From Shewanella sairae (lineage in GTDB: Bacteria > Pseudomonadota > Gammaproteobacteria > Enterobacterales > Shewanellaceae), in assembly GCF_023283535.1 (NCBI RefSeq), contig NZ_JAKILT010000018.1, positions 1 to 64,000 on the forward strand: a stretch of DNA of 64,000 nt, in the 5' to 3' direction. The notes beneath the pieces are model-generated. The model was not told where the DNA came from. It worked only from the letters and a program-made list of their open reading frames with translations, and did not search any database. A program made the translations under genes and the position numbers. This document shows positions 29,201 through 38,500 of this stretch, one piece after another (position 1 is the stretch's first letter; every line of letters starts with the position of its first letter).

Positions 29201-29908
29201 GTGTCTATGGTTGGTCACAGCAAAGTCAAAATAATTGTAACAAGTAGGTATCACACAGAAATAACAAAAAACCCAAACTTCAAGTCATTTTCAATATCAC
29301 TTTTAACGAGCTCTGACTTAGCCCCGTTTATTCATAGGATTATGAGTAAAGAAGAATTAGCCGCTCCAATTATATCTAAAATCAAAGAGTCAAAAGAGTT
29401 TGATTTTAGTGTTCTTGACACCCCGTTAATGTTGACTTGGTTTATAATAATTTACAACAAAAAGTTTAAAATCCCAAAAACCAAATTAGGTTTTTATGAG
29501 GATTTATTTGGTGCAATATTATCTAGGCACGACGGGTTAAAGGAAAGCTACAATAGGGCTTCTAAGTCTAGGTTGAATGATGATGAAATCAAAGAAGTAT
29601 TTTCAGCATTATGCTATATAACACGAAAGTCACAGGATAGTTTATTTAATTTTGAAGAGATAAAAGATTACATTCGCCAAGCGTTGAATATTACAGGTTA
29701 TATAAAAGTAGAATCTTCAGACTATTTATATGACTTAACTAATGTTACGTGTTTGCTCAAGAAAGATGGACTTGATTATGAGTTTATTCATGAAAGTGTC
29801 GCTCAATATTTTAGCGCGCACTTTATTAAAGAAACATCGGAAGAAAATGCGATTGAATTTTATACATCAAGAATTAAGAACTGTAAGATATTTGAAGACG
29901 AACTGTGA
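29201..29908 (+). pseudogene. NACHT (STAND) NTPase remnant, middle part
   Basis: 235 codons reading as the second half of a NACHT NTPase: KVKIIVTSRYH is the sensor region that follows Walker B, then LDTPLMLTWFIIIYNKKFKIP and LGFYEDLFG (the helical/winged-helix part), and FIHESVAQYFSAHFI. The effector domain, Walker A and Walker B are missing; NACHT sequence begins at about 29216, exactly where the RAYT duplication ends. The listed GTG start belongs to the transposon flank. It stops at a TGA, and the same frame continues after it. Bacterial NACHT proteins are antiphage sensors, so this is probably a dead defence gene. Codons are strongly AT-rich. Confidence 0.75.
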
Positions 29909-29920
29909 TTTTTAGAAGAT

Positions 29921-30424
29921 ATGGACAGGTACAGATATAGTAAAAATTTTATGCTCCCTATATTTAAAAATGTTATAGATGAAAGCAATAATATAGTCTC
30001 AAACAAGGTTTCAGAGAGTATTCTACAAAATTCATATCTCGTATTTGATAAGGTAGACTCGACCCCTCCAGCCTTCCTGTTTGCTTTATTACCAAATTCA
30101 TGGAGCTATTACTACAAGAACATATTAAAGAATAAACAAGTATTCAATTTAGCAGAAAGTATAGTTTCAGATTACATTAGAAAAATCATGAGATATGAAG
30201 GATTCTCATATTTTGATCATATAGATTCATTACCTAAAAGTAATAACTTAAAGTCTGACAAATTTAAATATGTCAGTACTGTTGACTTTTTGAAAAATAT
30301 TGGAACCTATCAAGATATGTTAGCTATGTTATCAGAAACGCTTTATGATAATGCGATAAAAAATAAAGCTATTTATGAAGAAGTCATTTCTCATCAATCG
30401 AAGAAAATAGGACTTTTCTCATGA
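29921..30424 (+). pseudogene. NACHT remnant, C-terminal part after an in-frame stop
   Basis: 167 codons in the same frame as the preceding fragment, separated only by the TGA at 29906-29908 and four codons (FLED). It reads naturally as a continuation: FEDEL-stop-FLEDMDRYRYSKNF. It is probably the C-terminal sensor region of the NACHT protein; I recognise no domain in it. Its TGA overlaps the ATG of the next gene (ATGA at 30421-30424), which shows the two were translationally coupled. Confidence 0.65.
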
Positions 30425-31032
30425 AATTCTGGGAATCAATTAAGACTGCGTCATTATCAAAGATCAGCGCAGGATCTACTATTTGGATTTTTTTAGTTCC
30501 AGCAATTGTAAAAATTTCAAATGGAATTGGAATTCATGTTGTAAATGACTACAAATTACAAATAGTTGCACCTCAAAGTTTCGTATTATTATATTTTAGT
30601 GCAATGTCATTCTTCTTGGCCTTAATGGTATATATTCTTTTTTGCCCTAGTTTAATAAAAAAAACAAACTCTTTTGATGACTTTAATAGCCTAGGAATGA
30701 ATGAGTACAATCTTTCTAGCACTATAAGTAATTTAAGCGCCAACAAATCAAAAGAACTCATTAGTGATATTAAAGAAAATTTAGGGATGCCTTCACCTGA
30801 AATAATAGACAAAGAAGAATATAAGATAATAAAGGTCGGTAAAGAGGGCACACCAATATTAATACAATCTGAAAAAATACCGCAAGCATACTGGATTGTA
30901 AGAGAGTTTCATAATGCAAGATTACCTTTAGTTCAACTTATTTCAATACTACTTTATATAACTGGAATACTAATACTTATATACATTCTATTTAGTAATT
31001 TATTTTTAGTTATTAATCACGTAGTTAACTAA
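30421..31032 (+). CDS. small membrane protein coupled to the NACHT remnant
   Basis: 203 residues. Three hydrophobic segments: about 17-37, 55-80 and 172-200. Between the second and third is a soluble loop of about 90 residues with YKIIKVGKEGTPILIQSEKIPQ. Not recognised. The 4-base overlap with the NACHT frame and the shared AT-rich codon use say the two came together, so it may be a membrane effector or accessory of that defence system. A strong terminator follows. It is still intact although its partner is not. Confidence 0.62.
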   Translation: MKFWESIKTASLSKISAGSTIWIFLVPAIVKISNGIGIHVVNDYKLQIVAPQSFVLLYFSAMSFFLALMVYILFCPSLIKKTNSFDDFNSLGMNEYNLSSTISNLSANKSKELISDIKENLGMPSPEIIDKEEYKIIKVGKEGTPILIQSEKIPQAYWIVREFHNARLPLVQLISILLYITGILILIYILFSNLFLVINHVVN

Positions 31033-31069
31033 TAAAAATAAATGCGTGTAGAGTAAACTTTCTCCCCCT

Positions 31070-31095
31070 AAAAGCGACCCCAAAGGTCGCTTTTT
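31070..31095 (+). terminator. rho-independent terminator
   Basis: A 10-bp stem (31070-31079 with 31085-31094), loop CCAAA, ending in T5. It closes the NACHT/membrane-protein operon; A residues on the left make it usable from the right as well. Confidence 0.9.
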
Positions 31096-31117
31096 CAATT
31101 CAAAATCACCAAACCAC

Positions 31118-31534
31118 TCACCCCAAACTAACCAATCCATGCTCTTTCCCAACAGCATTAACCACCCCAACCAACCTACTCTTGATCGCCTGCTCTATCC
31201 CCACACCAGCCTCAAGCAAGTCAGCAACAGCAATAAAAGCCGTGGTGTTTAAACTCGCGCTGTCGTAGCAATAAGCGTAACCCTCACCCGTCACCCACTC
31301 CTTTCCCGCTGCAGCGCCCTCTTCACTAGAGTCCAACCGTTTATCTTCCAAGCTCCTAACCAAGGTGAAATCGAAAGCCAAGATACAGGCTTCATCGCCA
31401 TACCAGTCGGCTTTCAAGGCTTGAAAGTTGAGCCACATCTCCAACTCAAGCAATAACGGCTTAAGCGAATTAGAAAAGCCGCTATCGGCACTAATCGTAA
31501 TCGGAAGTTGTTCTTGCTTTTCAATATTGGTCAT
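31118..31534 (-). CDS. unknown 138-residue protein, paralogue of 11864-12259
   Basis: Soluble, unrecognised. Homologous to the product at 11864-12259: NSLKPLLLELEMWLNFQALKADWYGDEA, FDFTLVRSLED, GYAYCYDS and GVVNAVGKEHGL. The middle differs, with an acidic insertion (DSSEEGAAAGKE). I prefer the ATG at 31534; the frame to 31549 begins with GTG. It sits alone between the NACHT remnant and the gcv region, while its paralogue ends a three-gene block 19 kb away. Confidence 0.7.
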   Translation of the reverse strand: MTNIEKQEQLPITISADSGFSNSLKPLLLELEMWLNFQALKADWYGDEACILAFDFTLVRSLEDKRLDSSEEGAAAGKEWVTGEGYAYCYDSASLNTTAFIAVADLLEAGVGIEQAIKSRLVGVVNAVGKEHGLVSLG

Positions 31535-31678
31535 CGGTATTTCCGTCACTCTGCTATGGTTTAAATCAAGTGGCTTAAATCAAGTGGTTTAAATTAAGCG
31601 CTATTAAGCTGATTCTGCGGGCTAACCCCATAGGTTGCAACAGCCAACAATTAAAAGCCCCTCAAATCTCCCCCAACA

Positions 31679-31706
31679 AAAAAGCGAACCAATCGGTTCG
31701 CTTTTT
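31679..31706. terminator. bidirectional terminator
   Basis: A 12-bp stem AAAAAGCGAACC/GGTTCGCTTTTT with loop AATC. It has T runs in both directions. There is no gene immediately to the left on the plus strand, so it may belong to a lost gene. Confidence 0.75.
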
Positions 31707-31746
31707 AAATATCAAAACTTCAGCTTAATAAATTCACCGAAGCCAT

Positions 31747-31960
31747 AATTGCGTCGCTGGCGCAGATAAGACAATGAAGTTTGTCGTTTTCGCCGCGGAG
31801 TTAGCTCCAGTCAAACTCTTTATTTCGAGATGTGCGAAAACTTACCTTTATACGCCCAATAAAAAACGCACCACTGTGGGTGCGTTTTACGTAATTGCGT
31901 CGCTGGCGCAGATAAGACAATGAAGTTTGTCGTTTTCGCCGCGGAGTTGACTCCAGTCAA
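31747..31960. repeat. 68-bp direct repeat pair behind gcvP
   Basis: Copies at 31747-31814 and 31893-31960 differ at only two positions and start 146 bases apart. Between them is the gcvP terminator. Each contains TTGTCGTTTTCGCCGCGG. Function unknown. The remaining bases of 31550-32011 hold nothing else I can name. Confidence 0.85.
31863..31888 (-). terminator. rho-independent terminator for gcvP
   Basis: A 10-bp stem AAAACGCACC/GGTGCGTTTT with a six-base loop; on the minus strand TTTT runs on into TTATT. It is the first good terminator behind gcvP. Confidence 0.8.
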
Positions 31961-32011
31961 TGAGCAGCGAAAACGTCAAACTGAGGCAGTATTATCAAGC
32001 CCAAGCAGCAA

Positions 32012-34900
32012 TTATTCGTAGTCAGATACGGGTGCGCAAGAACACATCAGATTACGGTCACCAAACACATCATCAATACGGTTAACCGTTGGCCAGAACT
32101 TGTTAGCCTTAACCGCTTTAGTTGGGAACACGGCTTCTTCACGCGTGTATGGACGCTCATCAAATGCTGGATCCATAATGTCTGCTAGTGTGTGCGGCGC
32201 GTTGTGCAGTGGGTTGTTGTCCACTGGCCACTCACCTGCTTCTACCTTAGCGATTTCGCCGCGGATAGACACCATTGCCTCGATGAATCTGTCTAGCTCA
32301 ACCTTAGACTCAGACTCTGTTGGCTCAATCATTAGCGTGCCCGCTACAGGGAAGCTCATAGTTGGCGCGTGGAAGCCGTAGTCGTTTAGACGCTTAGCGA
32401 TATCCATCTCTGTCACGCCAGAAGCTTCTTTAAGCGGACGTAAGTCGATAATACACTCGTGCGCAACGCGATCATTTCGGCCAGAGTAAAGCACTGGGTA
32501 GTGAGCCGACAGTTTCTTCATCACGTAGTTAGCGTTTAGTAGCGCCACTTGTGTTGACTGACGTAGGCCTTTTTTACCTAGCAGCTTAATGTACATCCAA
32601 GTGATTGGCAGAATACCTGCGCTACCAAATGGTGCTGCAGATACTGCGCCGTTGTTGTCTGACTCTAGGCCGTGCTTAATGACACTGTGACCCGATAAGA
32701 ATGGCGCTAGGTGCTTTTTAACACCGATTGGGCCCATACCTGGTCCACCGCCGCCATGTGGAATAGCAAAGGTTTTGTGTAGGTTAAGGTGCGACACGTC
32801 TGCGCCGATAAAGCCTGGTGATGTTAGGCCAACCTGCGCGTTCATGTTAGCGCCGTCTAGGTAAACCTGACCACCGTGCTGGTGAATAACTTCACAGATC
32901 TCACTAATGCCTTCTTCATACACACCGTGAGTCGATGGGTAAGTCACCATGATGCAAGATAGGTTATCAGCCACTTCTGCCGCTTTTGCTTTTAGGTCAT
33001 CCATGTCGATGTTACCAGCTTTATCACAGGCGGTAACGACGATTTTCATGCCTGCAAGCTGCGCTGATGCTGGGTTAGTACCATGGGCAGATTGTGGAAT
33101 GAGACAGATGTTTCTGTGCGCGTCGCCGCGTGACTCATGGTATTGCTTAATCGCCAGTAGACCTGCGTACTCGCCCTGTGCGCCAGAGTTTGGCTGTAGC
33201 GATACTGCGTCGTAACCTGTGATATCAACTAGCCATGCTGATAGCTCTTCAAGTAGCTGAGTGTAACCTGCTGCTTGCTCTGTTGGGCAGAACGGGTGCA
33301 TGTTACCAAACTCAGGCCATGTGATTGGCGCCATCTCAGTTGCCGCGTTTAGCTTCATGGTGCATGAGCCAAGCGAGATCATTGAGTGGTTTAGGGCTAA
33401 ATCTTTGCTTTCTAAACGCTTGATGTAACGCATCATCTCTGTTTCACTTTGGTAGCGATTAAAAGTTGGGTGCGTCAAGATTGCATCGGTACGAACTAGC
33501 TCAGATGGAATTGACTGGCTGCCGTTAGCAATAATGTCACTATCAAGTGCAGCAACATCTAAGCCATGGTCAGCGCCAAGGATCACGTCAAATAGCTCGG
33601 CAACATCGTTGCGGGTAGTAGTTTCAGCTAGGCTTAAACCCACAATGCCATCGCTGTCGATACGCAGGTTTAGACCCGCTTCTACTGCGCGTGCTTTAAC
33701 TGCTGCAACATCTAAGCCTTTAATTGATAAAGTATCGAACCAAGTTGTGTTAACTAGCTCTACGCCTTTTGCTGTTAAACCAGCAGCAACGATATCGGTT
33801 AGGCGGTGAATACGCTCTGCAATGGTTTTAAGACCTTGTGGGCCGTGGTATACCGCGTAGAACGACGCCATGTTGGCAAGTAGCACCTGCGCAGTACAAA
33901 TGTTTGAGTTGGCTTTTTCGCGGCGGATATGCTGCTCGCGAGTTTGCATAGCCATACGCAGTGCGCGGTTACCGCGAGTATCTTGTGATACACCGATAAT
34001 ACGACCCGGTAGTGAACGCTTATAAGCGTCACGCGTCACGAAGAAAGCAGCGTGTGGACCACCAAAGCCCATTGGTACACCAAAGCGCTGTGAGTTACCA
34101 AATACTACGTCTGCGCCCATTGAACCTGGCGATTTCAGTACCACTAGCGACATGATGTCGGCAGCCACTGATACTAGAGCTTTTTTCTCGTGCAGCTTGG
34201 CAAATAGCTCTGTGTGATCAACGATTTGACCGTGTACGTTGGTGTACTGAAACAACGCACCAAATAGCTCGTGATTAACTGCATCTTCTGCAGGGCCGAC
34301 GATAACTTCAAAACCAAAACATTCAGCGCGGGTTTTAATCACGTCGATAGTTTGTGGGAACACATCGTCTGCCACAAAGTAGATGTTGGCTTTTTTAGCT
34401 TTTGAAACGCGGCTAGACAGTGCCATGGCTTCGGCAGCTGCGGTTGCTTCATCAAGCAGTGACGCTGAGGCTAAGTCTAGACCGGTAAGATCCATAGATA
34501 GCTGCTGGAAGTTAAGAATCGCTTCAAGGCGACCTTGAGCAATCTCTGGCTGGTATGGGGTGTACGCTGTGTACCAACCTGGATTTTCTAATACGTTGCG
34601 CTGAATGACGCTTGGTACTTCAGTGCCGTGGTAGCCCATACCAATGTAGCTTTTGAACACTTGGTTTTTATCGGCAATTTTGCGGATATAGGCTAAGCCT
34701 TCCGCTTCGCCACATGAATCGCCGACTAACAGATCACGGTTAAGTAAAATGGCATTAGGTACGATTTGCGCCGTTAAATCATCAAGTGATTCAGCACCAA
34801 CAAAGTTAAGCATTTCTTGCTGGTGTTCAGCACCTGGGCCAATGTGACGACGAATGAATAATTCGTGCTGCTCTAATTGCGTAAGGGTTTCAGTGGTCAT
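32012..34900 (-). CDS. gcvP: glycine dehydrogenase (decarboxylating), P protein
   Basis: Pyridoxal-phosphate subunit of the glycine cleavage system; decarboxylates glycine and passes the aminomethyl group to lipoyl-GcvH. 962 residues as expected, two homologous halves. The PLP lysine is in [28 protein letters not shown] and [17 protein letters not shown] near the start are signature text of the N-terminal half. Third gene of gcvT-gcvH-gcvP, 209 bases behind gcvH with an attenuating terminator in the gap. Confidence 0.97.
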   Translation of the reverse strand: MTTETLTQLEQHELFIRRHIGPGAEHQQEMLNFVGAESLDDLTAQIVPNAILLNRDLLVGDSCGEAEGLAYIRKIADKNQVFKSYIGMGYHGTEVPSVIQRNVLENPGWYTAYTPYQPEIAQGRLEAILNFQQLSMDLTGLDLASASLLDEATAAAEAMALSSRVSKAKKANIYFVADDVFPQTIDVIKTRAECFGFEVIVGPAEDAVNHELFGALFQYTNVHGQIVDHTELFAKLHEKKALVSVAADIMSLVVLKSPGSMGADVVFGNSQRFGVPMGFGGPHAAFFVTRDAYKRSLPGRIIGVSQDTRGNRALRMAMQTREQHIRREKANSNICTAQVLLANMASFYAVYHGPQGLKTIAERIHRLTDIVAAGLTAKGVELVNTTWFDTLSIKGLDVAAVKARAVEAGLNLRIDSDGIVGLSLAETTTRNDVAELFDVILGADHGLDVAALDSDIIANGSQSIPSELVRTDAILTHPTFNRYQSETEMMRYIKRLESKDLALNHSMISLGSCTMKLNAATEMAPITWPEFGNMHPFCPTEQAAGYTQLLEELSAWLVDITGYDAVSLQPNSGAQGEYAGLLAIKQYHESRGDAHRNICLIPQSAHGTNPASAQLAGMKIVVTACDKAGNIDMDDLKAKAAEVADNLSCIMVTYPSTHGVYEEGISEICEVIHQHGGQVYLDGANMNAQVGLTSPGFIGADVSHLNLHKTFAIPHGGGGPGMGPIGVKKHLAPFLSGHSVIKHGLESDNNGAVSAAPFGSAGILPITWMYIKLLGKKGLRQSTQVALLNANYVMKKLSAHYPVLYSGRNDRVAHECIIDLRPLKEASGVTEMDIAKRLNDYGFHAPTMSFPVAGTLMIEPTESESKVELDRFIEAMVSIRGEIAKVEAGEWPVDNNPLHNAPHTLADIMDPAFDERPYTREEAVFPTKAVKANKFWPTVNRIDDVFGDRNLMCSCAPVSDYE

Positions 34901-35060
34901 GGGTAACCTAGTTCCTATTTGCCAGTATCCTGCCTGTAGGGGGGCGGTGCTACCGGTCTCTTTAGTTTAGAATTCGATTGTTTGGCAGTATTTAGCTTGT
35001 TGAACTCTGCCAATTGGCGCTAATTCCCTGACTTTTTACAAGGGTATAAGCCATAAAACG

Positions 35061-35097
35061 AACAAAGCCCCACTCAGCGATGAGTTGGGGCTTTGTT
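35061..35097 (-). terminator. terminator between gcvH and gcvP
   Basis: A 12-bp stem (35061-35072 with 35086-35097) extended by four more pairs and a bulge. On the minus strand it ends in TTTGTT. It probably reduces, without abolishing, read-through from gcvH into gcvP. Confidence 0.8.
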
Positions 35098-35109
35098 AGT
35101 CATCGACGC

Positions 35110-35499
35110 TTATTCTTCGTCGATAACTGCTTGATAACCTTCGGCATCAAGCAAATTGTCTAGTTCAGCTAGGTCTGTTGGCATTACGCGGAAGAACCAA
35201 CCGTCACCGAATGCGTCGCTGTTCACTAGCTCTGGAGAATCTTCCAATGCTTCGTTTACTGCAATCACTTCGCCAGATAGTGGTGCGTAGATATCTGATG
35301 CCGCTTTAACAGACTCTGCTACTGCGCAGTCTTCACCCGCATTAACATCGTCGCCTACTTCTGGTAGCTCAACGAACACCATGTCACCCAAAAGCTCTTG
35401 AGCGTGCTCACTGATACCGACTGTGTAGCTACCGTCTTCTTCTTTACGGATCCACTCGTGAGAAGAAGCATATTTAAGTTCAGCTGGGATATTGCTCAT
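35110..35499 (-). CDS. gcvH: glycine cleavage system H protein
   Basis: 129-residue carrier protein. The lipoylation lysine is in [29 protein letters not shown] and GDDV-AGEDCAV complete the family pattern. It shuttles the aminomethyl arm between GcvP, GcvT and the shared lipoamide dehydrogenase. Middle gene of the gcv operon. Confidence 0.97.
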   Translation of the reverse strand: MSNIPAELKYASSHEWIRKEEDGSYTVGISEHAQELLGDMVFVELPEVGDDVNAGEDCAVAESVKAASDIYAPLSGEVIAVNEALEDSPELVNSDAFGDGWFFRVMPTDLAELDNLLDAEGYQAVIDEE

Positions 35500-35717
35500 T
35501 GGTCTAAATCCTTATTCGATGTTCTAATTCTGTATTTAATAAGACGTTACACTGATTTGCCTGTTTAGGCTTATATCAATTTTTGCACCTTTTTTACATC
35601 ATAAGTGCAGTGATTTCATCTAGTTTTTAAGGTTTGCGACATTGATGCTGTTCAACCCCGCAAATCTAGCACTTTTCGCTTTATATCAGCGTTTGATGAA
35701 ACCATAAACTGTAGCCT

Positions 35718-35758
35718 ATTGGTCCAATCTCTCAACTAAGTGCATCAACTGGACCAAT
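35718..35758. promoter_or_regulatory. pair of ATTGGWCCAAT palindromes between gcvT and gcvH
   Basis: ATTGGTCCAAT at 35718-35728 and a one-mismatch copy ACTGGACCAAT at 35748-35758, 30 bases apart centre to centre. The two also pair with each other as an 11-bp hairpin (35716-35726 with 35750-35760). A third copy lies upstream of ubiH at 39774-39784. They may be operators or mRNA structure. Confidence 0.45.
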
Positions 35759-35766
35759 AGATAACG

Positions 35767-36861
35767 CTAAAAGGCTTGCTTACCGTTTCTAACGAAAGAA
35801 GGTGCAATAACTTTTACTGGTACACGCTTTTTACGCATTTCCACTTCAGCCACATCACCAATAGTATTAGGTACACGCGCCATTGCGATTGAGTAACCTA
35901 AAGTTGGTGAGAATGTGCCACTGGTAATTGTGCCTTGCTGCTCAACGCCGTCGCTGTCGGTAAAGAATACTGACATGCCGTGACGGATAACGCCTTTAGC
36001 GTCCATGATCAGGCCAACTAATTTGTCTGTGCCTTCAGCTTTAATCTTTTCTAGCGCTTGGCGACCGTTAAAGTCACGTTCCGCTGGCTCCCATGCTACT
36101 GTCCAGCCCATGTTAGCGGCGAGTGGGTTAACGCTTTCGTCCATATCTAGGCCGTAAAGGTTCATGCCCGCTTCAAGACGTAGCGTATCACGTGCACCTA
36201 GACCACATGGGCGAATGCCTGCTTCTAGGAATGCTTGCCATAGTGCTTCAGCTTCTGATTCTGGCACAATCACTTCGTAGCCAGTTTCGCCGGTATAACC
36301 AGTAGTCGCAATAAACAGTGAACCAGACTGCATGCCAAAGAATGGCTTCATGCCTTCAATTGCTGCGTTTTGCTCTGCGTTAAATACTGTAGCCGCTTTT
36401 GCCTTAGCATTTGGGCCTTGTACGGCGATCATCGCTAGCTCTGGACGCTCAGTGACTTCAACGCTGAAGCCTTGAACTTGTTCGTTGATCCAAGCGAGAT
36501 CTTTTTCGCGCGTTGCTGAGTTAACCACAATGCGGTACTCAGTATCTGATAGGTAATAAGTGATAAGGTCGTCGATAACGCCGCCGTTATGGTCAAGCAT
36601 TCCGCCGTATAGCGCCTTACCTGGTACTTTAAGCTTAGCGACATCGTTGGCTAGCAACTTACGTAAAAAGGCACAAGCGTCATCACCAATCACGTCGACT
36701 ACTGTCATATGAGACACGTCGAACATACCTGCGTCTTGACGCACTGCGTGATGTTCTTCAATTTGTGAACCGTAGTTAAGTGGCATGTCCCAACCGTGGA
36801 AGTCTACCATCTTGCCGTTTGATTCTAGATGCTTGTTAAAAAGTACAGTTTTGTTAGCCAT
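35767..36861 (-). CDS. gcvT: glycine cleavage system T protein (aminomethyltransferase)
   Basis: Folate enzyme: transfers the one-carbon unit from aminomethyl-GcvH to tetrahydrofolate, releasing ammonia. 364 residues. Landmarks: [41 protein letters not shown] and [18 protein letters not shown]. First gene of the gcvT-gcvH-gcvP operon; the promoter lies about 115 bases upstream. AAGAAGGGA precedes the start. Confidence 0.97.
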   Translation of the reverse strand: MANKTVLFNKHLESNGKMVDFHGWDMPLNYGSQIEEHHAVRQDAGMFDVSHMTVVDVIGDDACAFLRKLLANDVAKLKVPGKALYGGMLDHNGGVIDDLITYYLSDTEYRIVVNSATREKDLAWINEQVQGFSVEVTERPELAMIAVQGPNAKAKAATVFNAEQNAAIEGMKPFFGMQSGSLFIATTGYTGETGYEVIVPESEAEALWQAFLEAGIRPCGLGARDTLRLEAGMNLYGLDMDESVNPLAANMGWTVAWEPAERDFNGRQALEKIKAEGTDKLVGLIMDAKGVIRHGMSVFFTDSDGVEQQGTITSGTFSPTLGYSIAMARVPNTIGDVAEVEMRKKRVPVKVIAPSFVRNGKQAF

Positions 36862-36973
36862 TTTTATCCCTTCTTTGGGGTCTTTTAGTCTGCTGCTGAT
36901 GCCTGCACTAATAGAGTGTGCTTGTGTAGGGTACTGGCACCAGATTTATGTCATCGCATTAAAATGCGGCGAA

Positions 36974-37005
36974 ATTATACCTTGAGTAGTCACTTTGTAT
37001 ACAAA
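36974..37005 (-). promoter_or_regulatory. gcvT promoter with a TTTGTATACAAA operator candidate
   Basis: On the minus strand a perfect TATAAT (-10, 36974-36979) is preceded after 19 bases by TTGTAT (-35 position, 36999-37004). The -35 is embedded in a perfect 12-bp palindrome TTTGTATACAAA (36994-37005). Such palindromes are typical of GntR-type regulators, so repression here would block the promoter. No glycine riboswitch was seen in the leader. Confidence 0.5.
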
Positions 37006-37153
37006 AGAATTTTCTAATCCGAACAGTTTTTGGATTAGTTTTTCTTATTGCAAAAATGTAACTAATTCACAAAAAATCTTCGCTAACACAAAAAACCCAA
37101 ACAAACCTATGAAATTAAAGGCTTATTTAGGCTGCGCTAATGATTACTAGTTG

Positions 37154-38374
37154 TTAGTCTTCGCTGCGCTTACACAGTTTAGGTAGATTCTTCTTGTTAC
37201 CTAACGCCTGTTGAATAAACAGTGTTTTCAATGGCGCAAAATTGTCGACGATATTTAAGCCTAAATCGCGAATCGCTTTAGTCACTGGATTTGTGCCTTG
37301 AAATAGCCTTTTAAAGCCTTCCATTGCAGTGATCATCTCCAGCGCCTCCGCTTTACGCCAGCGCTCTAAATCACGCAGGTGCTTATAGTCGCCAATGTCT
37401 TTACCTTGCTGTTTAAGCTCAGTTACCGCTTCCACAATCGCTGCGGCGTCTAGAAAACCTAAGTTAACCCCTTGGCCTGCAAGCGGGTGAATAGTGTGGG
37501 CAGCATCGCCTGCTAATACTAAGCGTGGGCGGGCAAAGTGGCGCGCATAACGCATACGTAACGGGAAGGACTGGCGATCACTTTCAAGGCTACACATGCC
37601 TAAGCGGCCATCAAAGGCTGCGGTCAATGCACGCTCAAATGCCACTTTATCTAATGCTAATAACTGCTCGGCTTTTTCTGGTGACACTGACCAGACGATA
37701 GAACACAGATCTTTTTCATATAGCGGTAAGAAGGCTAATGGCCCTTCTTTGTCGAACACTTGTCTTGCGGTTTCGCCATGAGGCAGCTCGGTACGGATAG
37801 TCGCAACAATCGCATGATGGTTATAATCCCAGAAAGTCAGTGGGATTTTGCACTGCTCGCGTACCCAAGAATTGGCGCCGTCAGCAGCAACCACCAACGC
37901 AGCACTTAAACTGTCGCCGTTATCTAAGGTTAACCAAGCTTCACGCTCGCCAAAGGCGATACGTTCTAAACGGGTGTTTTCAATATAGGTAAGCTCGCTA
38001 AGCTCCCCTGCTCGCTCGGCTAATGCAAAGGCGATGGCATCGTTTTCGATAATCGAACCAAGATGAGTTTCGCTTAACGAGTGGGCGTCAAAGTCAATTT
38101 TACCTAGGCTGTCTTTGTCCCACACTTGCATCTTTTGGTAAGGACTTACTCTTGATGCAGCCAAGTAAGGCCAAGCACCTAAGTTAGTAATAAGCTGCTG
38201 GCTTGCCTTATTAATAGCACTGACTCTTAGTTTAGGCTCGCCCGATACGGCTTCAGTTTGACCTGCATCGATGACTACCACTTTAATGCCTGCCATCGCT
38301 AAGCCTATGGCTGTTGCTAACCCAACCATGCCGCCACCAACAATGGCGACATCATAAGTTTGTGTGCTTAACAT
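37154..38374 (-). CDS. ubiI: UbiI/VisC-type FAD monooxygenase
   Basis: Flavin monooxygenase of the UbiH/UbiF/VisC family, here most likely the C5-hydroxylase of ubiquinone synthesis. 406 residues. FAD motifs: IVGGGMVGLATAIGL at the start and LVLAGDAAHTIHPLAGQGVNLG near residue 290; AADGANSWVR is the middle signature. It lies downstream of ubiH on the same strand (126-base gap). E. coli has the same order. Choice of UbiI over UbiH is by position and order. Confidence 0.87.
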   Translation of the reverse strand: MLSTQTYDVAIVGGGMVGLATAIGLAMAGIKVVVIDAGQTEAVSGEPKLRVSAINKASQQLITNLGAWPYLAASRVSPYQKMQVWDKDSLGKIDFDAHSLSETHLGSIIENDAIAFALAERAGELSELTYIENTRLERIAFGEREAWLTLDNGDSLSAALVVAADGANSWVREQCKIPLTFWDYNHHAIVATIRTELPHGETARQVFDKEGPLAFLPLYEKDLCSIVWSVSPEKAEQLLALDKVAFERALTAAFDGRLGMCSLESDRQSFPLRMRYARHFARPRLVLAGDAAHTIHPLAGQGVNLGFLDAAAIVEAVTELKQQGKDIGDYKHLRDLERWRKAEALEMITAMEGFKRLFQGTNPVTKAIRDLGLNIVDNFAPLKTLFIQQALGNKKNLPKLCKRSED

Positions 38375-38500
38375 CTTTTACCCTTACTCAAAAATGGCGT
38401 ATTACGCCAACAACATACCACTTTGACTGCTTGCCTCGTCATGACAGTGTGCATGTTTATTGTTAATTTGACTTTAATACGGCGCAGTAACTGCTGAAGA

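Larger units (their letters stand above)
28204..29215. repeat. 506-bp tandem duplication of the RAYT 5' end and its REP flank
   Basis: Unit A 28204-28709 and unit B 28710-29215 are collinear at a constant offset of 506. Each holds the first part of the transposase, its start, the REP hairpin and about 40 bases beyond. A number of point differences show it is not recent. The right edge of unit B is the exact boundary with the NACHT remnant. Confidence 0.88.

Noticed and set aside
29906..29908. TGA in the NACHT frame read as selenocysteine
   Set aside because: No hairpin of SECIS type seen behind it and the gene is already truncated; a nonsense change is simpler.
36862..36973. Glycine riboswitch upstream of gcvT
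   Set aside because: The leader lacks the conserved paired domains; no match by eye.
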